62,267 nt of DNA, from NCBI GenBank assembly GCA_017546805.1, contig JAFYRT010000015.1, positions 1 through 62,267 on the forward strand. Direction: 5' to 3'. The DNA is from Muribaculaceae bacterium (GTDB lineage Bacteria > Bacteroidota > Bacteroidia > Bacteroidales > G3-4614). The notes beneath the pieces were generated by a model. It saw only the letters and a list, made by a program, of their open reading frames with translations. It was not told the DNA's origin and did no database searches. Shown here in pieces: positions 37,121-45,330 of this stretch (position 1 is its first letter; each line of letters starts with the position of its first letter). Both the position numbers and the translations under genes were made by a program.

Positions 37121-38278
37121 TTACAAATCTCTATTATCGGGGTATAATAAATATCGATTTCTTAACTTTTTGTATCTATCAAGTTCTTCTTTCCATCGGG
37201 CTTTAATCTCTTGTTCGGTTTTTCCGTTGATAATATCCGAACGTAGTTGTCCGTCTCCCGAGAGTTTTTCAAAAAAGTTGTTGCTATTAAAGAATTTCTC
37301 TTTGTTCGATGAGTTTTTATACATCTCAATCAAATATTTTAGCGAGAAACCTTGTGGCTCTTTCTCCTCCCTTAAATCAATGCCGTAGCAAGTTTGCCCT
37401 TTGTGAAGCGGATTTTTATCAAACCCTTCAAGAGGGGTAGGGGTAAAAGAGAACTTTCCTAAACATTTATCAGGAGCGCCAATCATCTGGAATGGGTAGT
37501 ATGTGCCACGTCCCACGCTAATGGTTGTTCCTTCAAACAAACAAAGCGAGGGGTATAGAGCAATGCTTTTTGCGTTAGGCAGATTTGGCGATGGCTTAAT
37601 TTTAAGTTCATACTTCTCTCCGTGCCTCCAGCCATCAACTGCAATTACTTTTAAATTCAAACTCTTTGTGTTACCCCAATTCTCGCCCTTAATCATAGAG
37701 GCAAGTTCTCCAACCGTCAGTCCGTGCATAATAGGCAAGGGTAGAGTCCCTACAAACGATTTCAAATTCATATCCATCATTGCACCATCAACAAAGTCGT
37801 TTGGGTTTGGGCGGTCAAGAACTAAAAACTCTTTGCCAAACTCAGTAGCCGATTGCATGGCATAATACATGGTTGAGATATATGTATAAAACCTTGCTCC
37901 CACATCTTGAATGTCAAACACAATCAAATCGATATCCGACAGTTGTTCAGCATTAGGCTTTTTGTTTTTTCCGTAGAGCGAAATAATCTTAACTCCGCTT
38001 TTTGAATCTACTCCGTCCTTAACACTCTCTCCTGCATCGGCATTACCTCTAAACCCATGTTCAGGGGCAAATATGGTCTCTATTTTAACTCCTCTTGCAA
38101 TAAGAGTGTCAACAATATGAGTGCCGTTTTCTGTTACCGATGTTTGGTTTACAATAAGAGCAACTCTTTTGTCTGTTGTGATATTTAAAATCTCCTCAAT
38201 TTTGTCGGCTCCGCATTTTACCTGGGCATTTACATAAACAAAAGAGAATAGTAATATAAATGTTATAAATCTTTTCAT
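37121..38278 (-). CDS. DUF1343 exo-β-N-acetylmuramidase (NamZ-like)
   Basis: 385 residues with a signal peptide (RFITFILLFSFVYVNAQ). Blocks seen: VALIVNQTSVTENGTHIVDT, FAPEHGFRGNADAGE, DIDLIVFDIQDVGARFYTY, FLVLDRPNPNDFVDG and TISVGRGTYYPFQMIG. The family (DUF1343) contains NamZ, which releases terminal N-acetylmuramic acid from peptidoglycan fragments. Periplasmic or secreted. A recycling role is likely, since Bacteroidetes of this kind may use MurNAc. ATG start at 38278. Confidence 0.9.
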   Translation of the reverse strand: MKRFITFILLFSFVYVNAQVKCGADKIEEILNITTDKRVALIVNQTSVTENGTHIVDTLIARGVKIETIFAPEHGFRGNADAGESVKDGVDSKSGVKIISLYGKNKKPNAEQLSDIDLIVFDIQDVGARFYTYISTMYYAMQSATEFGKEFLVLDRPNPNDFVDGAMMDMNLKSFVGTLPLPIMHGLTVGELASMIKGENWGNTKSLNLKVIAVDGWRHGEKYELKIKPSPNLPNAKSIALYPSLCLFEGTTISVGRGTYYPFQMIGAPDKCLGKFSFTPTPLEGFDKNPLHKGQTCYGIDLREEKEPQGFSLKYLIEMYKNSSNKEKFFNSNNFFEKLSGDGQLRSDIINGKTEQEIKARWKEELDRYKKLRNRYLLYPDNRDL

Positions 38279-38369
38279 GTTTTGGGTAGCTATCTATTAC
38301 AAAAGTAAACAATCCTTTGTCTGAAACAAAAAAAATAACTAAAATTGCAAATGTAAACTCTATAAAAAT

Positions 38370-38816
38370 ATGAAACACTATACAAAAAGTATAATAATCG
38401 CATTTTTTGCGCTGTTGTCATATGGCGTAGCCTATGCTCAAGAGGCTGTTAATGATACAGTAATATTTTCGCGTACTTGTAAATTTGAGGAGTCTATCGA
38501 TGTTATAGGATTTGAAAAGCGATTGAAGGATAAAGACGAATTATATATTGTTCGTAATAATACTCAACATACAATAACTCTTATAAAATTGAGAGTCTTT
38601 TACAAGACAACAACAGATGAAATGTTGGATTATAGAGAAGTAACTCTTCGTGGCGAGTTTTTGCCTCAAACAACAAAACAATTTGAGGTTGAAAGTTTTG
38701 ATAAAGGCAAACGCTACTATTACATTGAATCGCCCGATCAGAATCCCAAGTTAGAGGGTTATCCCTTTAAGATAACCTACGAACTTCTCCGCTACGATGT
38801 TGCAGTTACTAAATAA
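38370..38816 (+). CDS. Secreted protein of unknown function
   Basis: 148 residues with a signal peptide (SIIIAFFALLSYGVAYAQ). The mature part is a small β-sandwich-like sequence (IDVIGFEKRLKDKDELYIV, TITLIKLRVFYKT, REVTLRGEFLPQTT) of the kind found in small FixH/fibronectin-like Bacteroidetes periplasmic proteins. No motif lets me name it. It is followed by a dispersed repeat and by a terminator at 38947-38982. Confidence 0.72.
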   Translation: MKHYTKSIIIAFFALLSYGVAYAQEAVNDTVIFSRTCKFEESIDVIGFEKRLKDKDELYIVRNNTQHTITLIKLRVFYKTTTDEMLDYREVTLRGEFLPQTTKQFEVESFDKGKRYYYIESPDQNPKLEGYPFKITYELLRYDVAVTK

Positions 38817-38821
38817 TTAGG

Positions 38822-38916
38822 AAATCTGCTCCCGCTCGGCATTGCTCAAATAAATTTGGCAATGCTCTCGCTTAATCGCAAAATTGTGACTAAGTTACGC
38901 ACTAATTCCTAATTCA
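38822..38916 (+). repeat. GCTCGGCATTGC palindromic repeat with post-gene tract
   Basis: A copy of the family seen after 5663 and 6645. CATTGC and GCAATG flank a TCAAATAAATTTG centre that can form a hairpin, followed by CTCTCGCTTAATCGC, then GTGACTAAGTTACGCAC and CTAATTCCTAATTC units. Confidence 0.6.
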
Positions 38917-38946
38917 ATAAAACATTCGCTCCATAAAATGTGTTAT

Positions 38947-38982
38947 AGAGAGGGATAACCAAATGGTTATTTCTCTTTTTTT
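38947..38982 (+). terminator. Intrinsic terminator
   Basis: ATAACCA and TGGTTAT stem with AGAG/CTCT extension, followed by T7. It lies between the 38370 gene and the Hsp20 gene. Confidence 0.75.
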
Positions 38983-38997
38983 AGTTTAATGTTTTAA

Positions 38998-39015
38998 TTG
39001 GAGGACAAATTTATG
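38998..39015 (+). promoter_or_regulatory. Clear Shine-Dalgarno deciding the Hsp20 start
   Basis: TTGGAGGACAAATTTATG: a GGAGG core 8 nt before the ATG at 39013. The TTG that opens the frame at 38998 is part of this site, so the true start is the ATG. A strong SD is unusual in this AT-rich genome. Confidence 0.75.
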
Positions 39016-39441
39016 ATGCCTGTAAAAAAGGGGCAGAACTGGCTGCCTATGATTTTTCACGATTTTTTTGGTAACGAGTGGATTGAACGAGCAAAAAGTG
39101 CTTCAACTCCTGCGGTAAATATCATTGAGAATGATAAGGAGTATGAGGTTCAAATTGCAGCACCCGGAGTTAGCAAAGAGGATATTTCGGTAAATATCAA
39201 CGAAGATAACTACCTCGAAATAACCGTAGAGGAGAAGAAGGAGAATGACGAAAAAGACAAAAAAGGAAAATATCTTCGTCGCGAGTTTTCATACTCTCAA
39301 TTTCGTCAAACCCTCGCATTACCCGATAATGTCGAAGCCGATAAAATTGAGGCAACTCAGCACAACGGTATATTAAAGGTTGTAATCCCCAAAAAGGCTT
39401 TGCCTGCACCTAAAGAGCCTAAAAAGATAGCAATAAAATAG
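39013..39441 (+). CDS. Small heat-shock protein (Hsp20/α-crystallin)
   Basis: 142 residues from ATG 39013. The α-crystallin domain (~residues 30-130) shows NIIENDKEYEVQIAAPGVS, EDISVNINEDNYLEITVEEK, REFSYSQFRQTLALPDNV and the terminal AxxxNGILKVVIPK. The C-terminal tail holds KKIAIK, close to the IxI/V oligomerisation motif. It holds unfolding proteins in an ATP-independent way. It has its own strong SD and sits after a terminator, so it is a separate unit, probably heat-regulated; no CIRCE element was seen. Confidence 0.93.
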   Translation: MMPVKKGQNWLPMIFHDFFGNEWIERAKSASTPAVNIIENDKEYEVQIAAPGVSKEDISVNINEDNYLEITVEEKKENDEKDKKGKYLRREFSYSQFRQTLALPDNVEADKIEATQHNGILKVVIPKKALPAPKEPKKIAIK

Positions 39442-39469
39442 GAAGTCTAAAAAGCGTATTTCTTCGTTA

Positions 39470-39526
39470 TGCTCGCTTTCGAAATCCTCATTTACGTTTA
39501 GTAAACTGCGGTTTCTTGAGCATCGC
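39470..39526. repeat. Hairpin after Hsp20
   Basis: TTTACGTTTAGTAAA forms the tip, and TGCTCGCTTTCGAAATCC / GGTTTCTTGAGCA the base. It is an imperfect 57-nt hairpin between converging genes and could end transcription in either direction. Confidence 0.4.
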
Positions 39527-39546
39527 AAGCCTTGAACTACAACTTT

Positions 39547-40734
39547 TTATCTTCTTATTCGCCAAGTATAGTTTCTGTACGAACTGTTTTTGCCAAGAAT
39601 GGCAAAGCGGATATTCTCTATGGGGCGAATAAAATCGTAAAAGAGAGTCTCAAAACCGTTAACACCACAGTTTAATGTTTTTGAGGCTCTGTTTATAATA
39701 ATACTTTGACTCAAATATCTTATTGCAAACATGCTAATAGCTATTGTGTATAGCAAATAGTTGGAGATTATTCCCCATACAACAATTGCAATAAAGCTGA
39801 TATAAAACAAAATACAACTTATCTGCTCAATTCCAAAAACAAAATGAGCCGAAGTCTTTAAAATCTTATCTGTAAAAGAGCGTCTTAAACGCATCTCTCT
39901 CAAATCTCCGTTAATATCGTACATTCTATTTTCAATAGCAGCTTCGCTCGATAGTTCAACGCGACAATTCTCCTTTGTCATAATCTCGTTGGCAAAAATA
40001 TCATCTTCGCCATACTGAACCGATAGGTTGCTCGAAAAGCCTCTGTTGTTAAAGAACAACTCTTTTCTAATAAACATATTTGTTCCCTCTCCCATATAGG
40101 GGCGACGCATGATTGCATAGCTGAAAAATTTTAGCTTAAAGAATAGACGATAAAATCTATAACTCCACTTGGCTTTCTCTTCGCCCAACTCATAGCTGTT
40201 GCCAATAACAATATCGATGTCGGTAATAAAGTTTCTAATCATCTTAGCCAACCATTTGTTAGAAGTTGGGCGACAGAAAGCGTCTGTAAAACCAACAATG
40301 TCATATTTTGTGGCTTTAATACCTACGGTTAGGGCAAGTTTCTTTCTGCTTAACGAATGAGCCTCTCTGGGAACATATGTGTAGCTCAAATTGGGGTATC
40401 TCTCTTTAAGAAGAGTTACCGTATCCTTTAAGTCGCTATCATCTCCGTCATTAACAATAACAACCTCAAAGTTGGGGTAATCTTGTTCTAAAAAGGCAAT
40501 AATGTGTTGCCCTATATCGTCAAAATTCTCATTGCAATATACAATCACCGAAACATTAGGTTTGGCAGCACTGTGCCAAAATTTTCCCTTCTCGCTCTTT
40601 TTTGCATAACGTGTAGGTTTTGCAAACATAGCAATATAGAAGAAGCATTGAATAAACCAAATGAAAGCAAGCGATGCCAAACCCCAAAGTTCGGCAGTAG
40701 AGAAATTTTCGATAAAAAAGTTATATATATACAT
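39547..40734 (-). CDS. Membrane glycosyltransferase, family 2
   Basis: 395 residues. An N-terminal membrane segment (LWGLASLAFIWFIQCFFYIA) precedes a GT-A domain with VIVYCNENFDD, the UDP-sugar binding VVIVNDGDDSD, a DAFCRP acidic motif and EDDIFANEIM; two C-terminal segments (CILFYISFIAIVVWG and YLLYTIAISMFAIRYL) follow. Likely a processive or membrane-linked GT2 for a surface polysaccharide. It lies 32 bp after the CpsB-like gene on the same strand, suggesting capsule or exopolysaccharide regulation. Confidence 0.85.
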   Translation of the reverse strand: MYIYNFFIENFSTAELWGLASLAFIWFIQCFFYIAMFAKPTRYAKKSEKGKFWHSAAKPNVSVIVYCNENFDDIGQHIIAFLEQDYPNFEVVIVNDGDDSDLKDTVTLLKERYPNLSYTYVPREAHSLSRKKLALTVGIKATKYDIVGFTDAFCRPTSNKWLAKMIRNFITDIDIVIGNSYELGEEKAKWSYRFYRLFFKLKFFSYAIMRRPYMGEGTNMFIRKELFFNNRGFSSNLSVQYGEDDIFANEIMTKENCRVELSSEAAIENRMYDINGDLREMRLRRSFTDKILKTSAHFVFGIEQISCILFYISFIAIVVWGIISNYLLYTIAISMFAIRYLSQSIIINRASKTLNCGVNGFETLFYDFIRPIENIRFAILGKNSSYRNYTWRIRR

Positions 40735-40766
40735 TATTATTTAGTAAAAATCAGATGAATATCTAA

Positions 40767-41513
40767 CTACAAAAGTTCGTTGTTTTTAATAGCAGGAGCA
40801 AGTCTCTCGGCAATTGAGGGATACTCTTTAGAGCGCAGAAAACGATTTATAACCTCAACGTGCCCAAAGTGGTGGAGGTCAGTACCTACAAACGAAACGT
40901 ACCCTCTGTTTGCCAACCATAGAGCTGTCTCTTTTTCTCTGTCTCCGTAATAACCAGCCAAAGAAAGAAGGTTGATTTGAAATTCGCAACCGGCGTTAAA
41001 CAGTTCGTCATAAACCTCTTTCTTGCGTTGGTAGTAACCATAGCGTTCGGGGTGGGCAAGAATAGGCTTTATATCCTTGAGTTGAAGCTCATATATGATA
41101 TTCTTTAAGTCGATAGGTGGCTGAACAAACGAGTTCTCGATTAATAGATAATTGTTTGGCATAACAAGCAGATTATCATCCTCAATCATTTTTCTGAATC
41201 TGTCATCAATTCTGTGTTCGGCAGAGAATTTTACTTCCATTTCCGTTCCCGTATCAAGCATTCGGGTAGAAAGTTTATCGTAGGCATTTTTGATGCTTTG
41301 AGGAGTGTTTTCAAAATTCTCTTCTGCAATATGCGGAGTTGCAATAATCGCGGTTATACCCCAACTTTTCATTGCATCCAAAAGGGCTATTGATACATCG
41401 GTGTTTGGCGAACCATCATCTATGCCCGGAAGAACATGTGAATGAATATCAGTAGAGTAAAAAAGTTTTTGAGGCTCAGCCTTTTCTTTCTTTTTAAAGA
41501 AATTGAATAACAT
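40767..41513 (-). CDS. CpsB/CapC-type tyrosine-protein phosphatase (PHP fold)
   Basis: 248 residues. PHP metal motifs: DIHSHVLPGIDDGSPN, ATPHI, LIENSF, LAHPERYGYYQ and GTDLHHFG. These manganese-dependent phosphatases dephosphorylate the tyrosine kinases that govern polysaccharide export. The adjacent glycosyltransferase supports that role. The kinase is not in this window. Confidence 0.9.
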   Translation of the reverse strand: MLFNFFKKKEKAEPQKLFYSTDIHSHVLPGIDDGSPNTDVSIALLDAMKSWGITAIIATPHIAEENFENTPQSIKNAYDKLSTRMLDTGTEMEVKFSAEHRIDDRFRKMIEDDNLLVMPNNYLLIENSFVQPPIDLKNIIYELQLKDIKPILAHPERYGYYQRKKEVYDELFNAGCEFQINLLSLAGYYGDREKETALWLANRGYVSFVGTDLHHFGHVEVINRFLRSKEYPSIAERLAPAIKNNELL

Positions 41514-41632
41514 TATCTTATTTGCTATTAAAAACTAATGCGAAGATACTACTTTTTTTTGAGAGACGAAAGCCTCTTTTTATATATAAAGATGAGCTAT
41601 TGAGAATTATTCAATAAAAAAGAGTATAAAAC

Positions 41633-41665
41633 TTTTTGCCAAGTAAAAAATTTTGAGTACCTTTG
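41633..41665 (+). promoter_or_regulatory. -33/-7 promoter of rpmE2
   Basis: TTTTTG at 41633-41638, a 19-nt spacer and TACCTTTG at 41658-41665. The leader is ~75 nt. Confidence 0.8.
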
Positions 41666-41745
41666 CGTGCCATTACGAGAGAACTATATATGCACGCCAC
41701 CAACGTGCTACTAATTTCGGAAACAATTAAAAATACAATATAACA

Positions 41746-42003
41746 ATGAAAAAAGGACTTCACCCCGAAAATTACCGCGAGGTTGTTTTCAAAGATATGT
41801 CGAACGAGGAGATCTTCATCACACGTTCAACAGTAGCAACAAAAGAGACAATTGAGGTTGATGGTGTAACTTATCCTTTGGTAAAACTTGAGATTACCAA
41901 TACTTCACACCCATTCTTCACAGGTAAACAAAAACTTGTCGATACAGCAGGTCGCGTAGACAAGTTCATGAGCCGTTACGCAAAATTTGCGAAGAAGAAA
42001 TAA
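41746..42003 (+). CDS. rpmE2: Ribosomal protein bL31, type B (zinc-independent)
   Basis: 85 residues beginning [15 protein letters not shown] and ending in a lysine-rich tail. It has no cysteine, so it is the C- (type B) paralogue that does not need zinc; in many bacteria this form is made when zinc is scarce. Here it may be the only L31. It has a good -33/-7 promoter and a clean terminator at 42021-42057. No Zur-like operator was recognised. Confidence 0.96.
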   Translation: MKKGLHPENYREVVFKDMSNEEIFITRSTVATKETIEVDGVTYPLVKLEITNTSHPFFTGKQKLVDTAGRVDKFMSRYAKFAKKK

Positions 42004-42020
42004 TTGTTATAAACAATATA

Positions 42021-42057
42021 AAGAGAGCCTCGCTTAATAGCAAGGCTCTCTTTTTGT
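42021..42057 (+). terminator. Intrinsic terminator of rpmE2
   Basis: AAGAGAGCCT (42021-42030) pairs with AGGCTCTCTT (42043-42052), extended by GC/GC, followed by T-rich sequence. Confidence 0.9.
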
Positions 42058-42087
42058 TTGTATGCCTTTATTATAAAAGGCAATCTA

Positions 42088-42190
42088 CGTTGTTATTATC
42101 AATATTCTACCTCAGTCACGTACTTTTGTGTACGCTCCTTTCGATCTAAATCTCAAAGCCTTGTATCTTACAAATTCTAACAACCCTTAT
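42088..42190 (+). repeat. Dispersed non-coding repeat E1
   Basis: GTTGTTATTATCAATATT, then CTCAGTCACGTACTTTTGTG and TACGCTCCTTTCG, then AAGCCTTGTATCTTACAAAT. The reverse complement of 57636-57740 matches this at about three quarters of positions over ~90 nt. A GTAC/GTAC core could form a small hairpin. Both copies lie 230-270 nt upstream of structured RNAs B and C. Confidence 0.65.
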
Positions 42191-42298
42191 CAACGCACAT
42201 ATATAATTAGCAATCTGCTTTGGGGACAATAAAAAATTAGACCAATTAGTCAATTGGGCATTATAAGGATGCGAACCAAAAATCACCTTTTAGCCCTT

Positions 42299-42326
42299 CT
42301 CTTGGGCGTAGGAGATTAATTGCTAA
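42299..42326. repeat. Left copy of 28-bp direct repeat flanking the DUF262 cassette
   Basis: 24 of 28 positions match 45303-45330, including TAGGAGATTAATT in both. The right copy covers the last codons of clpB. Confidence 0.6.
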
Positions 42327-42392
42327 ATTTATAATCTATTAGAAGTTTGTTATATATTTTAGAAAGAAAGGAATACAATAAGAAAAAATATT

Positions 42393-42400
42393 TATCTTTG
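42393..42400 (+). promoter_or_regulatory. Possible -7 box upstream of RNA B
   Basis: TATCTTTG, with no good -33 partner. Transcription would start near 42407, 54 nt before the first helix of RNA B. Confidence 0.45.
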
Positions 42401-42460
42401 TAATGGTGAATTGAAATAATTCATCAATTTTTGAGAAATAGTAGCGTTATGCTCTCTTGT

Positions 42461-42608
42461 TAATGAAAACCTAGGAAATTTTCAAAAGTACAAAGAAGGC
42501 ATGATGGTTTCACGTGTATTCACGTGGACTGTTATATCCATATTTGTACTTTGGGTTTTCCTAGGACCTTCATTAGCAATGTGGAATAAATAGTCCACGT
42601 TTCTTTTT
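42461..42608 (+). ncRNA. Structured RNA, copy B, with its own terminator
   Basis: Helices: 42461-42467/42569-42575 (7 bp) and CCTAGG 42470-42475/42560-42565, extended by AAA/TTT; 42485-42494/42543-42552 (10 bp, AAAGTACAAA type); and an apical hairpin CACGTG (42511-42516), loop TATT, CACGTG (42521-42526). A separate hairpin GTGGA (42581-42585)/TCCAC (42594-42598) with a T-rich tail ends the unit. That terminator is close to the one of copy C. The unit stops 40 nt before the ATG of the DUF262 gene. This may be a leader/attenuator or an independent small RNA. Confidence 0.65.
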
Positions 42609-42647
42609 ATAAATTTTTCAGTTTTTAATTTCTAAAAATTATTTATT

Positions 42648-45233
42648 ATGGCAAGAGAAAATGTGCCTATAAAAGTAGGAATCCTTGATTTATTAGGTGG
42701 TGTTAATGGTGCACAATTTGTAATACCTGCATATCAAAGGAATTATACATGGACGGCAAAGAAAGAAGTTCATCAATTGCTTTATGATTTATTGGCAGTG
42801 TTGACCAAAGAACGTTCTAAACATTTTGTTGGAATAATGATTTATCTTGAAAAATCAATTACTCCGTTTCATTGGGAACGTTCTGTTATTGATGGACAGC
42901 AGCGTTTAACAACTATCTTTTTAACTCTATATGCGGTAAAGGAATTAATGATTGAAAAGGGGATAGCTTTAGATGCAGAAAAGTTAGAGAATCAATATTT
43001 GATAAATCCTTATGATGAGGTTAGTAAATTTAAACTGAAACCCTTGGTCTCTGACGATGAAGTATATCAGCATATAGTAAAAAGAGATTTTGTTAACATA
43101 AAAAATAGGAATTCTAATGTATATAAGAATTTTATCTATATAAAAGACGTGTTAAGAGATGTTTCAGAGAAATATTCTTTTAATGATATTCTTAGAGCTT
43201 TAAATAATTTGTATATAGTATGTGTTCCGATAGGAGAGGATGATTATCCTCAAAAAATATTTGAGAGTATTAATGCTACAGGAATAAAGCTTACAGCTTC
43301 AGATCTTATTCGTAATTTCCTTTTGATGCCTATTGTTAGCGATAAGCAAGATGAATATTACGAAAAATATTGGAAGCAAATTGAAGAACTTGTTGATTAT
43401 GATGCAAAAAAATTAGAAGCATTCTTTCGCTTTTTTATAATGGCAAAAAAAAGAAGTCTTGTTAATAAAAATGCAGTTTATCAACAATTTACAAAATGGT
43501 ATGATGAATATATTATAAATGTTGATATAGAAGACGTCTTTATTGAAATAGTAAATTATGCTAAGTGCTATAATTATTTATATAAAGCTCCGATAGATAA
43601 ACTAGACAAAGATTTAAGAGAATCCATTTTTGAGTTTAGACTTAACTTATCTGATATGCCAGCTCCATTATTAATGGAATTGTATTCAATACATTTATAC
43701 CATTGTGATAACAATGAAAATGAGTTGTCTGCAAAACAATTGTCAGAAATTATTACAATTTTGAATTCATATTTGATGCGTCGCTCTTTGTGTGGTATGG
43801 ATACTAGTGATATATCAAATTATTTCCCTGAATTATTAAGAAGTTTGCTAAATTTCTGCAATGCAGATTATTCTGACATTGTTGAAACTTTTAAACGTTT
43901 CTTGGTAGATAATAATCGCTCTAATGCAAGAGAAATGCCAGATGATAAACGCTTAGTAGAGCGAATAAAGCATGCGAATATGTATAGGTTAAGACAGTGG
44001 GTGAATATATTTTTTCGTAAGTTAGAATCAGATGGAAATCCTGCTCCAGTAGATTTTTCCGCTTTGAGTATTGAGCATTTAATGCCTCAGACACCAACTA
44101 AGTTATGGATGGTAAGCTTGGAGTGTGATGAAGATTCTTATGAGTCAAATGTTAATAGATTAGGGAATTTAACATTAGCTGCGAAATCTGATAATAGTAG
44201 GATGAGTAATAATGTTTGGGAGTATAAGAATAAAATTCTTGCATCAACAAACCATCTAAAGATGAATTCAACTCTATTAGCATGTGATAGATGGAAATTA
44301 GAAAATATAGAGAATAGAACAGATGAACTAATAAAAGAAATTGCTCGTTTGTATCCGTATTACAGCAGTAAGGCAGGTTTTAAAACTTTTCCGTCAAAGA
44401 AAATAGATAGACTCAAAATTTTTATAGAAGATTATGGAATTAAGGCCTCGGCATATTACTATCCTGAGACAGATGCGGTTGAAGTTAAAGCTGGATCTAT
44501 ATTGAGAAATGTAAATGAAGAAGATGATTTTGCAAAACTTTTATCTCCTTTTAGGGAAATGTTACTAAAAAATGGGAGACTCCATAAGGAAAATGATAAG
44601 TTGGTGTTTGCTCAAAATTATCTTTTTGAAAAAGAAGGCTTGGGAATGTCTGCGACTATAATACTCTCTGAATATATTAAGGATCCTGAAATTATTTGGC
44701 ATTTGGCAAATGGATCAACATTGAAAGAATGGAAAGATGCTAGGAGTAATGAATCAATCGAAACTGTTGAAGAAAATTTTGCAGAAAGTGATAGTATAGA
44801 TATTATTTTAAATCATAAGGTAGGAAGTAGATTATTGTTGCAAACGAAAAAAGTTGATTGGTCTTTAATGACAAGTTCTATAACATTATCGAATGAATGT
44901 AGAGAAAAAATTCAAAGTAATGGTGATTGGCGAATGAAAATAAATGAGCGGCGTAACGTGAAAATAATAATAAATGATGAATATTTTGATTCATATATGC
45001 ACTATTATAATTATGATGGTCGTCCTAATCCTGTAATGCAAATAAGATACCCTGGTAGAAAAAGTTTAATTGTTAGTAGGCTTAAAGATATATGCTCTGA
45101 AAAGTATTATGATTTGGAACAAAAACGCTTAAGCGAGGAAAATGGAATAATATATAAAGAGACATCAGGAGATAGATATGTCCATATTTATATGACGGAA
45201 AAACCAAATGTGATTAGGTTTGTTTTTAAGTAA
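42648..45233 (+). CDS. DUF262-DUF1524-DUF4357 protein, GmrSD-like nuclease
   Basis: 861 residues. The N-terminal DUF262 has PAYQRNYTW (27-35) and the NTP-binding VIDGQQRLTT (80-89), plus FESINATGIKLTASDLIRN. The middle DUF1524 carries the HNH/His-Me finger pieces IEHLMPQT (~473-480) and NRLGNLTL (~503-510). A DUF4357-like region (~585-700, GLGMSATIILSEY then NGSTLKEWK) is followed by ~160 residues I do not recognise. GmrSD proteins are type IV restriction nucleases against modified phage DNA, so defence is likely. The gene is more AT-rich and uses AGA/TTA more than its core neighbours (rpmE2, clpB), and the flanking direct repeat suggests insertion. Confidence 0.85.
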   Translation: MARENVPIKVGILDLLGGVNGAQFVIPAYQRNYTWTAKKEVHQLLYDLLAVLTKERSKHFVGIMIYLEKSITPFHWERSVIDGQQRLTTIFLTLYAVKELMIEKGIALDAEKLENQYLINPYDEVSKFKLKPLVSDDEVYQHIVKRDFVNIKNRNSNVYKNFIYIKDVLRDVSEKYSFNDILRALNNLYIVCVPIGEDDYPQKIFESINATGIKLTASDLIRNFLLMPIVSDKQDEYYEKYWKQIEELVDYDAKKLEAFFRFFIMAKKRSLVNKNAVYQQFTKWYDEYIINVDIEDVFIEIVNYAKCYNYLYKAPIDKLDKDLRESIFEFRLNLSDMPAPLLMELYSIHLYHCDNNENELSAKQLSEIITILNSYLMRRSLCGMDTSDISNYFPELLRSLLNFCNADYSDIVETFKRFLVDNNRSNAREMPDDKRLVERIKHANMYRLRQWVNIFFRKLESDGNPAPVDFSALSIEHLMPQTPTKLWMVSLECDEDSYESNVNRLGNLTLAAKSDNSRMSNNVWEYKNKILASTNHLKMNSTLLACDRWKLENIENRTDELIKEIARLYPYYSSKAGFKTFPSKKIDRLKIFIEDYGIKASAYYYPETDAVEVKAGSILRNVNEEDDFAKLLSPFREMLLKNGRLHKENDKLVFAQNYLFEKEGLGMSATIILSEYIKDPEIIWHLANGSTLKEWKDARSNESIETVEENFAESDSIDIILNHKVGSRLLLQTKKVDWSLMTSSITLSNECREKIQSNGDWRMKINERRNVKIIINDEYFDSYMHYYNYDGRPNPVMQIRYPGRKSLIVSRLKDICSEKYYDLEQKRLSEENGIIYKETSGDRYVHIYMTEKPNVIRFVFK

Positions 45234-45266
45234 TTTTTTCAGAAAATTACCATTAATCGATTATAC

Positions 45267-45304
45267 AAATAGCCCCAAAGTTTGTAAAAGCTTTGGGGCT
45301 ATTT
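45267..45304. terminator. Bidirectional intrinsic terminator
   Basis: AAATAGCCCCAAAG (45267-45280) pairs perfectly, 14 bp, with CTTTGGGGCTATTT (45291-45304), loop 10 nt. It serves the converging DUF262 gene and clpB. Confidence 0.9.
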
Positions 45305-45330
45305 CTTGGGGATAGGAGATTAATTTCTAA
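45303..45330. repeat. Right copy of 28-bp direct repeat at the clpB 3' end
   Basis: Matches 42299-42326 at 24 of 28 positions. It includes the clpB stop codon and last two codons, as expected if an element inserted at the 3' end of clpB and left part of the target on both sides. Confidence 0.6.

Larger units (their letters stand above)
42004..42647 (+). other. 644-bp intergenic region with dispersed repeat and RNA B
   Basis: In order: the rpmE2 terminator (42021-42057), the dispersed repeat E1 (42088-42190), the left direct repeat (42299-42326), a -7 box (42393-42400), and structured RNA B (42461-42608). No gene is seen. Confidence 0.7.

Noticed and set aside
42461-42608. Type III toxin-antitoxin (ToxIN-like) RNA
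   Set aside because: There are no tandem short repeats before the terminator and the downstream protein is an 861-residue DUF262 nuclease, not a small ToxN-like RNase.
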